Numbered from the stretch's first letter, positions 8,032-17,761 are shown. The stretch is 64,000 bases of DNA from Hirschia maritima DSM 19733 (GCF_000378345.1 NZ_KB899546.1:313523-377522); one strand, 5' to 3'. Program-made: numbers and translations. Notes: generated from the letters alone by a model not told the origin.

Positions 8032-9951
8032 ATGGGAAAAATTATCGGGATCGACCTCGGTACAACTAACTCTTGTGTAGCTGTAATGGATGGCACAAGT
8101 GCAAAAGTAATCGAAAACGCTGAAGGTGCACGCACAACACCATCTGTTGTAGCTTTCCGCGAAGACGGCGAGCGCATGATCGGTTTGCCAGCTGTACGTC
8201 AGGCTGTGATGAACTCAGAGCAGACTTTCTACGCAATTAAGCGTTTGATCGGTCGCCAGTTCTCGGACCCGACAGTGGCTAAAGACCAAGAAATGTCACC
8301 ATTTAAGATCGTTAAAGGTCCAAATGGAGATGCTTGGGTTAAAGGTCGCGATAAAGATTACGCCCCTCAAGAGATTTCAGCTTTCATTCTTCAGAAGATG
8401 AAAGAAACAGCAGAAGATTTCCTTGGTGAGAAAGTTACTGAAGCTGTTATTACTGTTCCAGCCTACTTTAACGATGCTCAGCGTCAGGCAACAAAAGATG
8501 CCGGTAAAATTGCTGGTCTAGATGTTAAACGTATCATCAACGAGCCAACGGCTGCTGCGCTAGCATATGGTCTTGAAAAGTCTGAAGGTAAGACAATTGC
8601 TGTGTACGACCTTGGTGGTGGTACTTTCGATGTTTCCATCCTTGAAATTGGCGATGGTGTATTTGAAGTTCTTTCAACAAACGGTGACACATTCCTAGGT
8701 GGTGAAGACTTTGACCTTCGCATCGTAGATTACCTTGCTGAAGAATTCCAAAAAGACAAAGGCATCGACCTTAAAGCTGACAAGCAAGCGCTTCAGCGTT
8801 TGAAAGAAGAAGCAGAAAAAGCCAAGAAAGAGCTTTCAACATCTGCATCTTACGAAGTGAACTTGCCGTTTATTTCTATGAGTGCCGCCGGTCCTGAGCA
8901 CCTGAACTTGAAACTTACTCGCGCAAAATTTGAAAGCCTTGTGGCAGACCTTGTTAAGCGCACAATCGAGCCTTGTAAGAAAGCTCTGGCAGACGCTGGA
9001 AAATCTGCAGCCGACATCGATGATGTTGTGCTTGTGGGTGGTATGACACGTATGCCAAAAGTGCAGGAAGAAGTTGAGAAGTTCTTCGGTAAAGCGCCTC
9101 ACAAAGGTGTAAACCCAGATGAAGTTGTTGCGATTGGTGCGGCAATTCAGGCTGGTGTTCTTCAAGGTGACGTTAAAGATGTTGTTCTTCTCGATGTAAC
9201 ACCGCTTTCACTAGGTATTGAAACTCTTGGTGGTGTGTTCACGCGTCTGATCGACCGTAACACAACAATTCCAACTAAGAAGTCTCAGACATTCTCTACA
9301 GCTGAAGACAATCAGGCTGCTGTGACTATTCGCGTTCTTCAAGGTGAGCGTGAGATGGCTGCGGACAACAAAGTATTGGGTAACTTCAACCTTGAAGGTA
9401 TCCCACCTGCACCGCGCGGAATGCCACAAATTGAAGTGACTTTCGATATTGATGCAAACGGTATTGTGTCTGTGTCTGCGAAAGATAAAGCAACAGGCAA
9501 AGAGCAGCAAATTACTATTCAGGCTGATGGTGGTCTTTCTGACGACGATATCCAAAACATGGTAAAAGATGCCGAAGCAAATGCTGAAGCAGATAAAGCT
9601 GCGCGTGAAGCTGTTGAAGCTAAAAACAATGGTGAGTCTCTCATCGATGGCACAAACAAGCAGCTTGAAGAGCATGGTGAAAGCATTCCAGCTGAAGTCA
9701 AAGCTGAAATTGAAGCTGCTCGCGATGCATTGAAAGCTGCTCTGGAAACAGACGATACAGCTGAAATTCAAGCTAAGACACAATCATTGACTGAAGCTGC
9801 AATGAAAATGGGTGAAGCCATTTATGCTGCTGCTCAAGAAGGTCAGGCTCACGCTGACGCTGCTCAAGATGCTGCGGCTGATTCAGATGCGGCAGACGAT
9901 GATGTTGTCGACGCTGAGTTTGAAGAAGTTGATGGCGACAAGAAAGACTAG
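8032..9951 (+). CDS. dnaK: Molecular chaperone DnaK (Hsp70)
   Basis: Hsp70 chaperone; ATP-driven binding and release of unfolded proteins with DnaJ and GrpE, both encoded in this window. The 639 residues are of normal length. The nucleotide-binding domain opens [18 protein letters not shown], and the phosphate and adenosine motifs [16 protein letters not shown] and [13 protein letters not shown] are intact. The substrate-binding domain includes the interdomain linker [18 protein letters not shown]. The C-terminal lid ends in an acidic tail ([10 protein letters not shown]). A terminator-like hairpin follows, and dnaJ starts 196 nt downstream, so the two may be partly uncoupled. Confidence 0.99.
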   Translation: MGKIIGIDLGTTNSCVAVMDGTSAKVIENAEGARTTPSVVAFREDGERMIGLPAVRQAVMNSEQTFYAIKRLIGRQFSDPTVAKDQEMSPFKIVKGPNGDAWVKGRDKDYAPQEISAFILQKMKETAEDFLGEKVTEAVITVPAYFNDAQRQATKDAGKIAGLDVKRIINEPTAAALAYGLEKSEGKTIAVYDLGGGTFDVSILEIGDGVFEVLSTNGDTFLGGEDFDLRIVDYLAEEFQKDKGIDLKADKQALQRLKEEAEKAKKELSTSASYEVNLPFISMSAAGPEHLNLKLTRAKFESLVADLVKRTIEPCKKALADAGKSAADIDDVVLVGGMTRMPKVQEEVEKFFGKAPHKGVNPDEVVAIGAAIQAGVLQGDVKDVVLLDVTPLSLGIETLGGVFTRLIDRNTTIPTKKSQTFSTAEDNQAAVTIRVLQGEREMAADNKVLGNFNLEGIPPAPRGMPQIEVTFDIDANGIVSVSAKDKATGKEQQITIQADGGLSDDDIQNMVKDAEANAEADKAAREAVEAKNNGESLIDGTNKQLEEHGESIPAEVKAEIEAARDALKAALETDDTAEIQAKTQSLTEAAMKMGEAIYAAAQEGQAHADAAQDAAADSDAADDDVVDAEFEEVDGDKKD

Positions 9952-9978
9952 GTTTAAGACCTGATCTAATGTTTCATG

Positions 9979-10008
9979 AAGGCTGCGGTGCTAATAGCTC
10001 GCAGCCTT
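9979..10008 (+). terminator. Terminator-like hairpin after dnaK
   Basis: AAGGCTGCG (9979-9987) pairs perfectly with CGCAGCCTT (10000-10008), a 9-bp stem with a 12-nt loop, 27 nt after the dnaK stop. The T-tract is short (TTT, then GTGG), so termination may be partial and could set the dnaK to dnaJ ratio. Confidence 0.6.
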
Positions 10009-10147
10009 TGTGGCATTAAATGATTATCGTGAAAAATGGAATGCAGTTTGCAGACCTTGTCATAGGTGATCAGCGTCCCAACATAAGATATGACTTTGAC
10101 TAGCGGTAAATAGCCCGCCTTACTGCTTTACAGGAAATGAACTGCGT

Positions 10148-11290
10148 ATGAGCGATACTTGTTATTATGAACTTCTAGGCGTCTCCAGAGACGTTGACGA
10201 GAAAGCACTTAAATCTGCCTTCCGTAAGAAGGCTATGAAGTATCACCCTGATCGCAATCCAGATGATGCGACAGCGGAAGCAAAGTTTAAAGAAGTTTCT
10301 TCTGCGTACGAATGTCTTTCCGACCCTCAAAAGCGAGCTGCTTATAACCAATACGGTCGTGCTGGATATGAACAAGCTGGTATGGGCGCAGCCGGCGGCG
10401 GTGGCGGTTTTGGTGGTCAACGACCTGAAGATGTGTTCGGCGATATTTTTGCAGACTTTTTTGGTGGTCGACAAGGCGGACGCAGAGGAGGTCCTGCTCG
10501 AGGATCAGACCTGCGTTATGATTATGAGATTTCGTTGGAAGAAGCTTTCGAAGGCAAACAGGCTGAGATTGAAATCCCTACGACTGAAGAATGTAATTCA
10601 TGTGAAGGGTCTGGTGCGGCTGAAGGATATTCCCCAGAGACATGTACGACATGTGGTGGAGCAGGGCGCGTGCGTGCCCAGCAAGGCTTTTTCACTATGG
10701 AACGTACCTGCGGAACATGTCAGGGCCGCGGAACGATAATCAAAAAGCCGTGTAAAAAATGTAGTGGACGCGGACACATCCATGCGCAGCGTAAGTTAAA
10801 CATCAATATTCCAGCCGGAATTGAAGATGGTCAACGTATTCGCTTGCAGGGTGAAGGTGAAGCGGGTGATATGGGTGGCCCGAAAGGTGATCTGTACATC
10901 TTCGTCAGCATTGAAGAACATGAATTGTTTGAACGCGATGGCCCAAACCTTTATGCTCGTGCACCTGTTCCATTCTGTAAGGCTGCATTGGGCGGCGATA
11001 TTGAAATGCCGACTATTGGTGGAAACCTTGCGCGTATTTCCATTCCAGAAGGCGCTCAAACGGGTAAAAGAATGCGGTTAAAAGGCAAAGGGATGCCTTC
11101 TCTTCGTTCTGGCCAAGCTGGTGATCTTTACGTTGAGCTATTTGTGGAAACGCCGCGCAATCTCACAAGTAAACAAAAAGAACTGCTACGCGAGTTTTCT
11201 GAATCTTGTGGTGAAAACACAAACCCTGAGCATCAAGGCTTTATTAGCCGCGTAAAAAGCTTTTTTGATGCTTCTGCAGAAGCTGAATAA
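10148..11290 (+). CDS. dnaJ: Co-chaperone DnaJ (Hsp40)
   Basis: Class I J-protein that stimulates DnaK ATPase and delivers substrates. The J domain carries HPD at residues 33-35 ([10 protein letters not shown]). A Gly/Phe-rich linker follows (about 75-120). The four zinc-finger repeats read [24 protein letters not shown] and CKKCSGRG. After these come the C-terminal peptide-binding domains. At 380 residues it has standard length. A ribosome site AGGAAATGAA precedes the ATG. It follows dnaK in the same orientation and dapB begins 30 nt after its stop, probably in the same transcript. Confidence 0.98.
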   Translation: MSDTCYYELLGVSRDVDEKALKSAFRKKAMKYHPDRNPDDATAEAKFKEVSSAYECLSDPQKRAAYNQYGRAGYEQAGMGAAGGGGGFGGQRPEDVFGDIFADFFGGRQGGRRGGPARGSDLRYDYEISLEEAFEGKQAEIEIPTTEECNSCEGSGAAEGYSPETCTTCGGAGRVRAQQGFFTMERTCGTCQGRGTIIKKPCKKCSGRGHIHAQRKLNINIPAGIEDGQRIRLQGEGEAGDMGGPKGDLYIFVSIEEHELFERDGPNLYARAPVPFCKAALGGDIEMPTIGGNLARISIPEGAQTGKRMRLKGKGMPSLRSGQAGDLYVELFVETPRNLTSKQKELLREFSESCGENTNPEHQGFISRVKSFFDASAEAE

Positions 11291-11320
11291 ATAATAAAAA
11301 TACAAAGCAGGAAGTGTCTC

Positions 11321-12127
11321 ATGACTTTAAAAATTGCCATTGCCGGTGTTGCGGGCCGTATGGGGCAGTCTCTTGTGCGAGCTTGTGAAACTGTAGATAA
11401 TTGTGAAATTATCGGTGGTACAGAGCGCCCTGGCTCAGAAGCACTAGGCAAGGATATTGGAAATGTTGCTGGGCTGCAGCCGAGTGGGGTTGAGATTGTG
11501 CAATCTCCTGCCGAAGCAGCAAAGAATGCTGATATATGGATCGATTTTACTGCACCCATCCCAACACTTGCAGCAATGACAGCGCTGGACATGACAGGTG
11601 TGAAAGCTGTTATTATTGGTACTACCGGATTCAACGAGGCTGAAGAGAAAGCTCTTCAAGAATTTTCCAAGCGCTTTTCCATAGTTAAAGCAGGCAATTT
11701 CTCATTAGGAGTTACCATGTTGACTGCACTGGTAGAACGCGCCGCTGCAAGCCTTGGTGATGATTGGGATATAGAAGTTTTAGAAACGCATCATCGTCGT
11801 AAAGTAGATGCACCATCAGGTACTGCTCTGATGTTGGGTGAAGCAGCTGCTGATGGCCGAGGAACACCTCTAAAAGACCTACAAACACCCCCATATGATG
11901 GGATTACAGGTGAAAGAGAAACAGGAAAGATAGGTTTTTCTGTTCGTCGTGCAGGTGGTGTAATAGGCGACCATGAGGTGTTGTTTGGTTCTGATGAAGA
12001 ATTAATTTCTCTTCGTCACACCGCACTAGACCGTAATGTTTTTGCTAAAGGTGCTATTAAGGCAGGGCAGTGGGCTGTCCAGCAATCACCAGGATATTAT
12101 TCCATACGCGATGTGCTGGACCTTTAG
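11321..12127 (+). CDS. dapB: 4-hydroxy-tetrahydrodipicolinate reductase
   Basis: NAD(P)H-dependent reductase of the lysine/meso-diaminopimelate pathway, so it also supplies peptidoglycan. The Rossmann start IAIAGVAGRMGQSL has the DapB glycine-rich turn. The signature ETHHRRKVDAPSGTALMLGE holds the catalytic His and substrate-binding Lys. 268 residues is normal. AGGAAGTGTCTC precedes the ATG. It is downstream of dnaJ and converges with the cyclophilin gene, the two stops being only a few bases apart with no visible terminator between them. Confidence 0.98.
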   Translation: MTLKIAIAGVAGRMGQSLVRACETVDNCEIIGGTERPGSEALGKDIGNVAGLQPSGVEIVQSPAEAAKNADIWIDFTAPIPTLAAMTALDMTGVKAVIIGTTGFNEAEEKALQEFSKRFSIVKAGNFSLGVTMLTALVERAAASLGDDWDIEVLETHHRRKVDAPSGTALMLGEAAADGRGTPLKDLQTPPYDGITGERETGKIGFSVRRAGGVIGDHEVLFGSDEELISLRHTALDRNVFAKGAIKAGQWAVQQSPGYYSIRDVLDL

Positions 12128-12133
12128 CTCAAG

Positions 12134-13033
12134 TTAAAAGTCGGCGATTTCTGTAGGCACATCCACATCACAAACATCTACGATTTGTGGTGGTGTGAAA
12201 AAGAAGAATGGATCTGACTTTACACGGCTCGAATTTATCACATTCATGAAGGCTTGCTTTTCTGTGCGCATGACTTCGTATTTTGGTTGTTCGTTTTCAG
12301 GCAGTTCAGAAGCAAGTTTTACAGATATAATTTGATCGCCTTTGTCTGGCGCTTGTATGACTCCACCAGCAACATTTTTATCACCGCGCTTAAGCTTTTG
12401 TATAAATTGCATTCCCGAAATGACTCGGCCGAACGTGGTCATATTGCGATCTAAATAACGTTGCGCATCCAAAACTATATAGAAATCGGTTCCACCAGTG
12501 TTTCTGTCTTCGCCACGGGCCATAGCTAAGGCCCCAGGGCAATGTAGCAACCATTTTGACTCGTTTTTAATGTCCATTCCGATAGCGAAACCATTAAGGA
12601 ATCCGACTTCTTCAGCGAACAAATCTTTGTTTCCTAAAGGCATAATGACATCTTCTTCGAGAAGAGGCTGTTCTTGTTCAATTTCCAAAGGAGGCCATTT
12701 ATCGTCTTTTGTGTTAATGCCGCCCTGAGCAACAAAGCCGTCAATAACACGATAAAATTCTTTGCCATTATAAGCTCGGGCCTTCACCATGTCCTGAAAC
12801 CTTTTGACGTGACCAGGCGCAAATTCAGGATTTAGCTCAATAACAACGTCACCGTATTTTGTGGTGAGTATCACAAGGTTTTCAGGTTCGATTTTGCGCC
12901 AATCATCGCCTTTAAGGCCGGCTTCAATGCTTATGGGTTGGCTTTCCAACTTAGGGACGATCTTTGTTTTTTCCTCCGCGCATGCTGTGAGTCCAAATGC
13001 GAGAGAAGCAGCCAAAAGTGTGTGCTTGAACAT
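12134..13033 (-). CDS. Lipoprotein cyclophilin-type peptidyl-prolyl cis-trans isomerase
   Basis: Predicted periplasmic, lipid-anchored prolyl isomerase. The N-terminus MFKHTLLAASLAFGLTAC is a signal peptide ending in lipobox LTAC. A cyclophilin domain follows (LTTKYGDVVIELNPEFAPGH, later FYRVIDGFVAQGG and NTGGTDFYIVLDA). An extra C-terminal tail of about 50 residues ends in a hydrophobic FFFFTPP patch. An upstream in-frame ATG at 13042 overlaps the glyoxalase stop. The ATG at 13033 has GGGGA nine bases before it and gives a cleaner signal peptide, so I chose it. It is last in a minus-strand run with the glyoxalase and two membrane proteins. Confidence 0.88.
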   Translation of the reverse strand: MFKHTLLAASLAFGLTACAEEKTKIVPKLESQPISIEAGLKGDDWRKIEPENLVILTTKYGDVVIELNPEFAPGHVKRFQDMVKARAYNGKEFYRVIDGFVAQGGINTKDDKWPPLEIEQEQPLLEEDVIMPLGNKDLFAEEVGFLNGFAIGMDIKNESKWLLHCPGALAMARGEDRNTGGTDFYIVLDAQRYLDRNMTTFGRVISGMQFIQKLKRGDKNVAGGVIQAPDKGDQIISVKLASELPENEQPKYEVMRTEKQAFMNVINSSRVKSDPFFFFTPPQIVDVCDVDVPTEIADF

Positions 13034-13035
13034 GT

Positions 13036-13503
13036 TTACCATTCCCCGATATTTTCAGCAGATGCCCAAGGTTCGATAGGCGTAAGGGCTTCGCCTTTTT
13101 GAAGTAATTCAATGGAGATGTTATCGGGTGATCTAACAAAAGCCATTCGCCCATCGCGAGGAGGGCGGTTAATTATTACGCCCATATCAGACAGTTTCTG
13201 ACAAGCCGCATAAATGTCTTCAACTTCATAGGCGAGGTGCCCGAAATTTCTTCCGCCATCATATGATTGTTTGTCCCAATTATAGGTGAGTTCCAATGCT
13301 GGAAGACCGGGCAATAAACCATTCTCTGGCAAACCACCTGCAGCCTCGACATCTTGAGGCGTAGCAAGGAATATTAAGGTAAAACGGCCCGCTTCAATGT
13401 CACGTCTGTCTACTTGGATGAGACCAAGTCCATCACAATAAAAATTTAGGCTCGCATCGATATCTTCAACGCGAACCATTGTATGCAAAAATCGAATGCT
13501 CAT
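13036..13503 (-). CDS. gloA: Lactoylglutathione lyase (glyoxalase I)
   Basis: Converts the hemithioacetal of methylglyoxal and glutathione to S-lactoylglutathione. The 155-residue protein has two beta-alpha-beta-beta-beta modules. The four metal ligands fall in the expected places: H7 (RFLHTMVRV), E71 (LELTYN), H89 (FGHLAYEV) and E132 (ISIELLQ). Residues FYCDGLGL are a glyoxalase hallmark. The C-terminal 20 residues extend beyond the minimal domain. Its stop overlaps or abuts the start of the cyclophilin gene, suggesting coupling. Glutathione supply is consistent with gshB elsewhere in the window. Confidence 0.93.
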   Translation of the reverse strand: MSIRFLHTMVRVEDIDASLNFYCDGLGLIQVDRRDIEAGRFTLIFLATPQDVEAAGGLPENGLLPGLPALELTYNWDKQSYDGGRNFGHLAYEVEDIYAACQKLSDMGVIINRPPRDGRMAFVRSPDNISIELLQKGEALTPIEPWASAENIGEW

Positions 13504-13505
13504 AA

Positions 13506-13964
13506 TTATTGCTGACCTTGTGTTTGGATCTGAATTTCTTCATCTAGGGACTTGGGGCGATTATGATGATGCAGACGTGCGGTAATAGCGGCTATCCCCA
13601 CAATGCCTATTACGCATAAAATCGAAACACCAAACAACCATGGTGCATGACCTTCATCGAGGTCTTCCATTCTACCGGAAATATTCCAGACATTATTCCA
13701 AAGCCATGTTGCGATGAAGAAAAAGGTTGGAAGACAAATTACAGCCGTCAATGCTCCTACAAAATTGAGTATCTGTCCGCGTACACTATTTGCGCGTTTA
13801 TAGGCTTCCACAAATGCTGTTTCTCCGAGTTTTGCTATCGGAGCTTCATTGAGTTTACGAGCATTGAAAATCTCGACTGCGTCTTTTTCTATTGTTTTGT
13901 ATTTATAGAAAATCAGTGCGGCCCAAAAGGCGAAGATTAAAGCAAGGGAGATAAACAGTGTCAC
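13506..13964 (-). CDS. Hypothetical membrane protein, three predicted helices
   Basis: I do not recognise this 152-residue protein. It has a hydrophobic N-terminal helix (about 3-20), a charged stretch (about 21-62), a second helix around the sequence FVGALTAVICLPTFFFIAT, and a third around WLFGVSILCVIGIVGIAAI. It ends in a short Gln-rich tail. The start codon is GTG at 13964. It lies immediately upstream of gloA (2-nt gap) and downstream of the DUF2244 gene, so it is probably part of the same minus-strand operon. No functional motif is visible. Confidence 0.65.
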   Translation of the reverse strand: MTLFISLALIFAFWAALIFYKYKTIEKDAVEIFNARKLNEAPIAKLGETAFVEAYKRANSVRGQILNFVGALTAVICLPTFFFIATWLWNNVWNISGRMEDLDEGHAPWLFGVSILCVIGIVGIAAITARLHHHNRPKSLDEEIQIQTQGQQ

Positions 13965-13991
13965 AATTCTTACCGTAGTTTTGAATGAATT

Positions 13992-14477
13992 TTAGATGTA
14001 TCGCTCTGCACGCGCAGAATGAAGGGCCTTGTTCAATGACGATACAAATGCGGTGCGTTCGTTTGGTGTGAGAAACTTGCCTATAGCATACGCTTTACCT
14101 GAGCTTGAAAGATGAATGTAAGTATTGTCATCGTTTTCTTGGTCGAGGCTTACATTTGCAAATGCAGTAGGCAATGAAACTTTTGATTCTTTTCCGTTGG
14201 GATCAATATGACGAATTTTCAGTTTGTCGGACGTAACTTGAACAAAAGTCTTTTGGGATAAGGATTTGTTGTTTGCGCGAAACACAAGCCACAAAATCAA
14301 TAGATCCAACATCAGGAACCCTAAGATAATAAAAAAGCCGTGAGGTAAGAAAGCAAAGCTTGGAATTAAGCCTAGCGCCGTCAATAGAATTATCAATTGA
14401 GTGAAACCCTTATTAGAGAGGGATCTTGAAGGCCTTAGTTCAGCATCCATGTAGAGGTTTTCGTCTAAGTCATTCAT
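13992..14477 (-). CDS. DUF2244 family membrane protein
   Basis: A 161-residue integral membrane protein of the DUF2244 type. The pattern LRPSRSLSNKGFTQL leads into two adjacent helices (about 27-46 and 48-66). A soluble part follows, ending in SSSGKAYAIGKFLTPNERTAF and a Leu/Ala-rich helix, as in the family. DUF2244 proteins often sit near nth or cytochrome genes in alphaproteobacteria; here the divergent neighbour is nth. Function is not established. Its upstream region (about 100 nt) is shared with nth and should contain both promoters. Confidence 0.78.
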   Translation of the reverse strand: MNDLDENLYMDAELRPSRSLSNKGFTQLIILLTALGLIPSFAFLPHGFFIILGFLMLDLLILWLVFRANNKSLSQKTFVQVTSDKLKIRHIDPNGKESKVSLPTAFANVSLDQENDDNTYIHLSSSGKAYAIGKFLTPNERTAFVSSLNKALHSARAERYI

Positions 14478-14583
14478 ATCGTTTTAAGTGTTCAAACTTT
14501 GAATTTTCTATAGTTATGGCTTGCCTTTGATGGCCGGTGCAAATCATATTGCAGACTGTTTCAACAATCTAGGCCAGTTTTTG

Positions 14584-15279
14584 ATGACCTCCAACTCCAA
14601 GTCAGCACCATCAAAGAAAAAACGGGTGTCCAAGCCGCGGACGCGATTGAAGAGCGATGATATATTGGAAATGTTTGTAAAACTTGCTGATGATCGGCCA
14701 AATCCAGAAACTGAACTCGAGTATAATTCACCATTCACTTTAGTTGTTGCCGTTGCTTTATCAGCTCAAGCTACGGATGTTGGGGTAAACAAGGCAACGC
14801 GTGTCTTGTTCGCTATTGCAGATACGCCAAAAGCTATGCTCGATCTTGGTGAAGAAGGGGTGGCTGAACGCATAAAAACGATTGGTCTTTGGCGAAACAA
14901 AGCTAAAAATGTCATTGCTTTGTCTAAAATGATTATCGATGATTTTGGCGGCGAAGTACCTCAGACACGTGAAGAATTAGTCAAACTTCCAGGTGTGGGA
15001 CGCAAAACTGCGAATGTCGTGCTCAATGAAGTTTTTGGTCAACCCACAATAGCTGTCGACACGCATATTTTCCGAGTGTCCAACCGCACTGGTTTGGCTC
15101 CCGGTAAAAACCCAGACCAAGTGGAAGACTTACTTGAACGGGTGGTCCCAGAAAGCTTCAAAAAGGGGGCGCATCATTGGCTTATCTTACATGGCCGTTA
15201 CATATGTTTGGCGCGCAAACCAAAGTGCGAAAAGTGCGTCATTTATGACTTGTGTAAATTCAAAGAGAAAACAGCCTAG
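14584..15279 (+). CDS. nth: Endonuclease III (base-excision repair DNA glycosylase)
   Basis: Removes oxidised pyrimidines and cleaves the abasic site. The helix-hairpin-helix LPGVGRKTANVV holds catalytic Lys at 141, and the catalytic Asp is D159 in AVDTHIFRV. The C-terminal [4Fe-4S] ligands are C208, C215, C218 and C224, with the family's 6-2-5 spacing. The open frame extends upstream (TTG 14521, ATG 14530). I chose ATG 14584, which has AGG ten bases upstream and gives 231 residues, close to the usual 210-230. The first 20 residues are basic and unstructured. Its stop overlaps the stop of the convergent ATP-grasp gene by 4 nt. Confidence 0.96.
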   Translation: MTSNSKSAPSKKKRVSKPRTRLKSDDILEMFVKLADDRPNPETELEYNSPFTLVVAVALSAQATDVGVNKATRVLFAIADTPKAMLDLGEEGVAERIKTIGLWRNKAKNVIALSKMIIDDFGGEVPQTREELVKLPGVGRKTANVVLNEVFGQPTIAVDTHIFRVSNRTGLAPGKNPDQVEDLLERVVPESFKKGAHHWLILHGRYICLARKPKCEKCVIYDLCKFKEKTA

Positions 15280-16229
15280 CTTGATGCTCTTTTAATCAGA
15301 GCATCTGCATACAGCATGCTCATATTGGGTCCCTCTACAGGATATAGGTAGGGCTCAATGAGTTCGACTTCCATAAGCAATAGACTTTCTTCCGGCCCAC
15401 GAATGACATCTATACGTGCATAAAGCGGTGTTTCAAATGGAAGGAATGACAATATTTTTTGGGCAGCTTGAATGTCGGAATCGGAAGGGGAGATTTTTTC
15501 TTCATAACCGCCATAAGTGCCTTGAATACGATAGTCACCCGTTTTGGCGCGTTTTAACAATGCATGAGAAAACTCACCATCTATGAATATAAAAGAGTAC
15601 TCACCCTCCGTTTGGATGGATGGCATAAAAGGTTGCAACATTGCAGGTTTATCAAGCAACACTCCGTCAGGAATTTCATCACCCTTTTTGTATAGTGATT
15701 GCTCAAAAGCGCCGGCCCCAACTTGCCTTTTAATCACTACTCCTTGCGTGTCGTGTGATTTGAAAACAGCTTCGACATCATTTTTGGTTGGATTATCAAT
15801 CCAAGAAGTAGGAATTGTAGCAGCTCCTAATTCAGTCAATTCCCGAAGATAGGTTTTTGTTACATTCCACTTTACAATGTCAGATGAGTTGAACAGCTTT
15901 AAGCCAGCATTTTCGATTTCTTCCAGTTTCGAGATGAACTCATCCTGATAGTTTTGGTAATTCCAAGGTGTCCCCAAAACTATTCCATCGGCCTGAGCCA
16001 TATCGGAAAGGGGGGCTTTCCAATCCAAAGCTATCAATGAATGACCGCGTGCTTCTAACGCTTCTTTCAAACCACCAAATTGAGCTTCAAACTCTTTTTC
16101 AAAGTTGAGTTGTCTGGATAATGGGTTGTTCGCACTCGGGAGCGTGATCTCACATGCCAAAAAAATAAAATTCAATGTCAAATCTCCCAAATAACCAAAC
16201 TTCACCTTGTGGACAGCTTTACTTGGCAT
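15276..16229 (-). CDS. ATP-grasp ligase, RimK/DcsG-like
   Basis: Predicted ATP-dependent carboxylate-amine ligase. The pattern GTPWNYQNYQDEFISKLEEI, then NSSDIVKWNVTKTYLRELTE, ATIPTSW, and a terminal ARIDVIRGPEESLLLMEVELIEPYLY is that of the prokaryotic glutathione-synthetase/RimK-type ATP-grasp family that also contains the D-cycloserine ligase DcsG. Substrates are unknown. The far N-terminus (about 18 residues) looks over-extended. A TTG at 16175, eight bases after GGGAG, would start the protein at NFIFLACEITLP, where the fold normally begins (299 residues). It is a single gene convergent with nth and divergent from the sugar kinase. Confidence 0.78.
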   Translation of the reverse strand: MPSKAVHKVKFGYLGDLTLNFIFLACEITLPSANNPLSRQLNFEKEFEAQFGGLKEALEARGHSLIALDWKAPLSDMAQADGIVLGTPWNYQNYQDEFISKLEEIENAGLKLFNSSDIVKWNVTKTYLRELTELGAATIPTSWIDNPTKNDVEAVFKSHDTQGVVIKRQVGAGAFEQSLYKKGDEIPDGVLLDKPAMLQPFMPSIQTEGEYSFIFIDGEFSHALLKRAKTGDYRIQGTYGGYEEKISPSDSDIQAAQKILSFLPFETPLYARIDVIRGPEESLLLMEVELIEPYLYPVEGPNMSMLYADALIKRASS

Positions 16230-16276
16230 ATAACAAGCGAAAATCTTTGCAAGCCTGATAATAATTGGAGTTATTT

Positions 16277-17281
16277 ATGTCGAACACGCGCTTTGATGTC
16301 ATCGCTTTAGGAAACGCTATTATGGATGTCATTGCGAGTGTGGATGATCAGTTTTTGACGGAAAACGACATTGCCAAAGCTCGCATGAACCTCATTGATC
16401 AGGAGCGGTGTGACTTTCTTTATAATGTATTGCCAGTGGACAAAGTTGAAACATCTGGTGGATCTGCAGGAAACACGATAGCCGGTCTTTTAAGCTTTGG
16501 TGCAAAAGCTGCGTTTATGGGTAAAGTTGCAGATGATGAAATTGGACAAGCCTATGTAAACGACATGGAGAATATCGGAGCAACATTCTCGGGTAGTCCA
16601 CTGAAAACTGGTGTAGCCACAGCACGGAGCATGATTGCCGTGACACCCGATGGTGAACGTTCAATGAATACGTTTCTGGGAGCATCCACTGAGTTTACTG
16701 CAGAAGATGTAGATTCAGATCTCATTTCAAACTCAGAATGGCTTTATTTAGAGGGCTATTTGTTCGATAAACCAGCTGCTAAATCAGCGTTTATTCGTGC
16801 ATCGGAAATTGCGAAGAAATCTGGCCGTAAAGTCGCTGTCACCTTGTCGGATGTATTTTGTGTAGAGCGACACCGCGAAGCTTTTCGCGACCTTGTAAAA
16901 AACTATGTAGACTTGGTGTTTGCAAATGAAGAAGAGTTATTGGCTCTTTATGAAGTGCAACAGTTCGATGTGGCCGCTGATTTGTTGAAAAAAGAAACTG
17001 AATTTGCCGCCATTACAAGATCAGCCAAAGGTTCTGTCATAATCGAGAATGAAACTCGTATGAACATACCTACCAAACCTATTGAAAAGGTGGTTGATGC
17101 TACTGGAGCAGGGGATGCATATGCAGGCGGTTTCTTTTTTGGACTAAGCCAAGGACTCAATTTGGATACATGTGCTCGACTTGGTCATTTGGCTGCGAGT
17201 GAAGTGATTTCTCATTATGGCCCGCGTCCTGAAGCTGATCTCAAAGACATGGCAATAAAAGCCGGGTTGATTCAAGCATGA
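16277..17281 (+). CDS. PfkB-family carbohydrate kinase, adenosine kinase type
   Basis: ATP-dependent kinase of the ribokinase/PfkB fold, of the type often annotated as adenosine kinase in alphaproteobacteria. Substrate-binding region GNAIMDVIA (12-20), the GGSAGNT motif (61-67), and the C-terminal signature DATGAGDAYAGGFFFG containing the anion hole GAGD and catalytic D280 are present. 334 residues is normal. The in-frame TTG at 16265 is part of the ribosome site TTGGAG, so the ATG at 16277 is the start. Exact substrate (adenosine, ribose or another sugar) is not shown by sequence; the gene has no pathway neighbours. Confidence 0.88.
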   Translation: MSNTRFDVIALGNAIMDVIASVDDQFLTENDIAKARMNLIDQERCDFLYNVLPVDKVETSGGSAGNTIAGLLSFGAKAAFMGKVADDEIGQAYVNDMENIGATFSGSPLKTGVATARSMIAVTPDGERSMNTFLGASTEFTAEDVDSDLISNSEWLYLEGYLFDKPAAKSAFIRASEIAKKSGRKVAVTLSDVFCVERHREAFRDLVKNYVDLVFANEEELLALYEVQQFDVAADLLKKETEFAAITRSAKGSVIIENETRMNIPTKPIEKVVDATGAGDAYAGGFFFGLSQGLNLDTCARLGHLAASEVISHYGPRPEADLKDMAIKAGLIQA

Positions 17282-17346
17282 AGAAAAGCTTGATTTCACA
17301 AACTTGTCTTTGTTTTCCTACCAAATCAGTCTTATAGTTAATTGAT

Positions 17347-17703
17347 ATGAAGTGGGATGAATTATCAGATGACTGGTGCCCAATAGCACGGGCAAGTTCG
17401 ATTGTTGGAGATCGTTGGACTCTCCTTATCGTACGAGATTGCTTTCTAGGCGTAAGCCGCTTTGACCAATTTCAGAAAAATTTGGGTATTACACGTCATG
17501 TGCTTGCCCAGAGATTGAAGAGATTAGTTGCAGTCGGTGTGCTTGAAAAAAAGCCCTATCAGACACGTCCTGAGCGTTATGATTATGTCCTTACAGAACG
17601 AGGAAAAGAGCTTGGTCCAGTGCTTGAAACACTGAGACATTGGGGAAGAGAGTATCTTTCTATTCGTCGGCAGGCCGGTATTGGTGAAACAATCGATGAA
17701 TAA
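17347..17703 (+). CDS. HxlR-family winged-helix transcriptional regulator
   Basis: A 118-residue MarR-like regulator of the HxlR type. CPIARASSIVGDRWTLLIVRD with a Cys near the N-terminus (residue 11) is the family's hallmark. The recognition helix lies around ITRHVLAQRLKRL, followed by the wing (RPERYDYVLTERG). The N-terminal Cys is redox-sensitive in several relatives, so it may sense electrophiles or oxidation; this is inference. It follows the sugar kinase by about 65 nt with its own possible promoter, and ends at a bidirectional terminator shared with grpE. Targets are not evident from neighbours. Confidence 0.88.
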   Translation: MKWDELSDDWCPIARASSIVGDRWTLLIVRDCFLGVSRFDQFQKNLGITRHVLAQRLKRLVAVGVLEKKPYQTRPERYDYVLTERGKELGPVLETLRHWGREYLSIRRQAGIGETIDE

Positions 17704-17708
17704 ATAAA

Positions 17709-17738
17709 AAAGGACGCCCAGTAAAATGAGCGTCCTTT
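17709..17738. terminator. Bidirectional terminator between the HxlR gene and grpE
   Basis: AAAGGACGC (17709-17717) pairs perfectly with GCGTCCTTT (17730-17738), flanked by A-rich sequence on the left and T on the right. It sits between two convergent genes, so it can stop transcription from both sides. Confidence 0.85.
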
Positions 17739-17761
17739 GAACTTTTAAACCTATAAATAAT

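Noticed and set aside
12134-13503. Apparent fusion or frameshift between glyoxalase I and the cyclophilin because their ends overlap
   Set aside because: Each protein is complete, with its own start, signal peptide or metal ligands; it is only close operon spacing.
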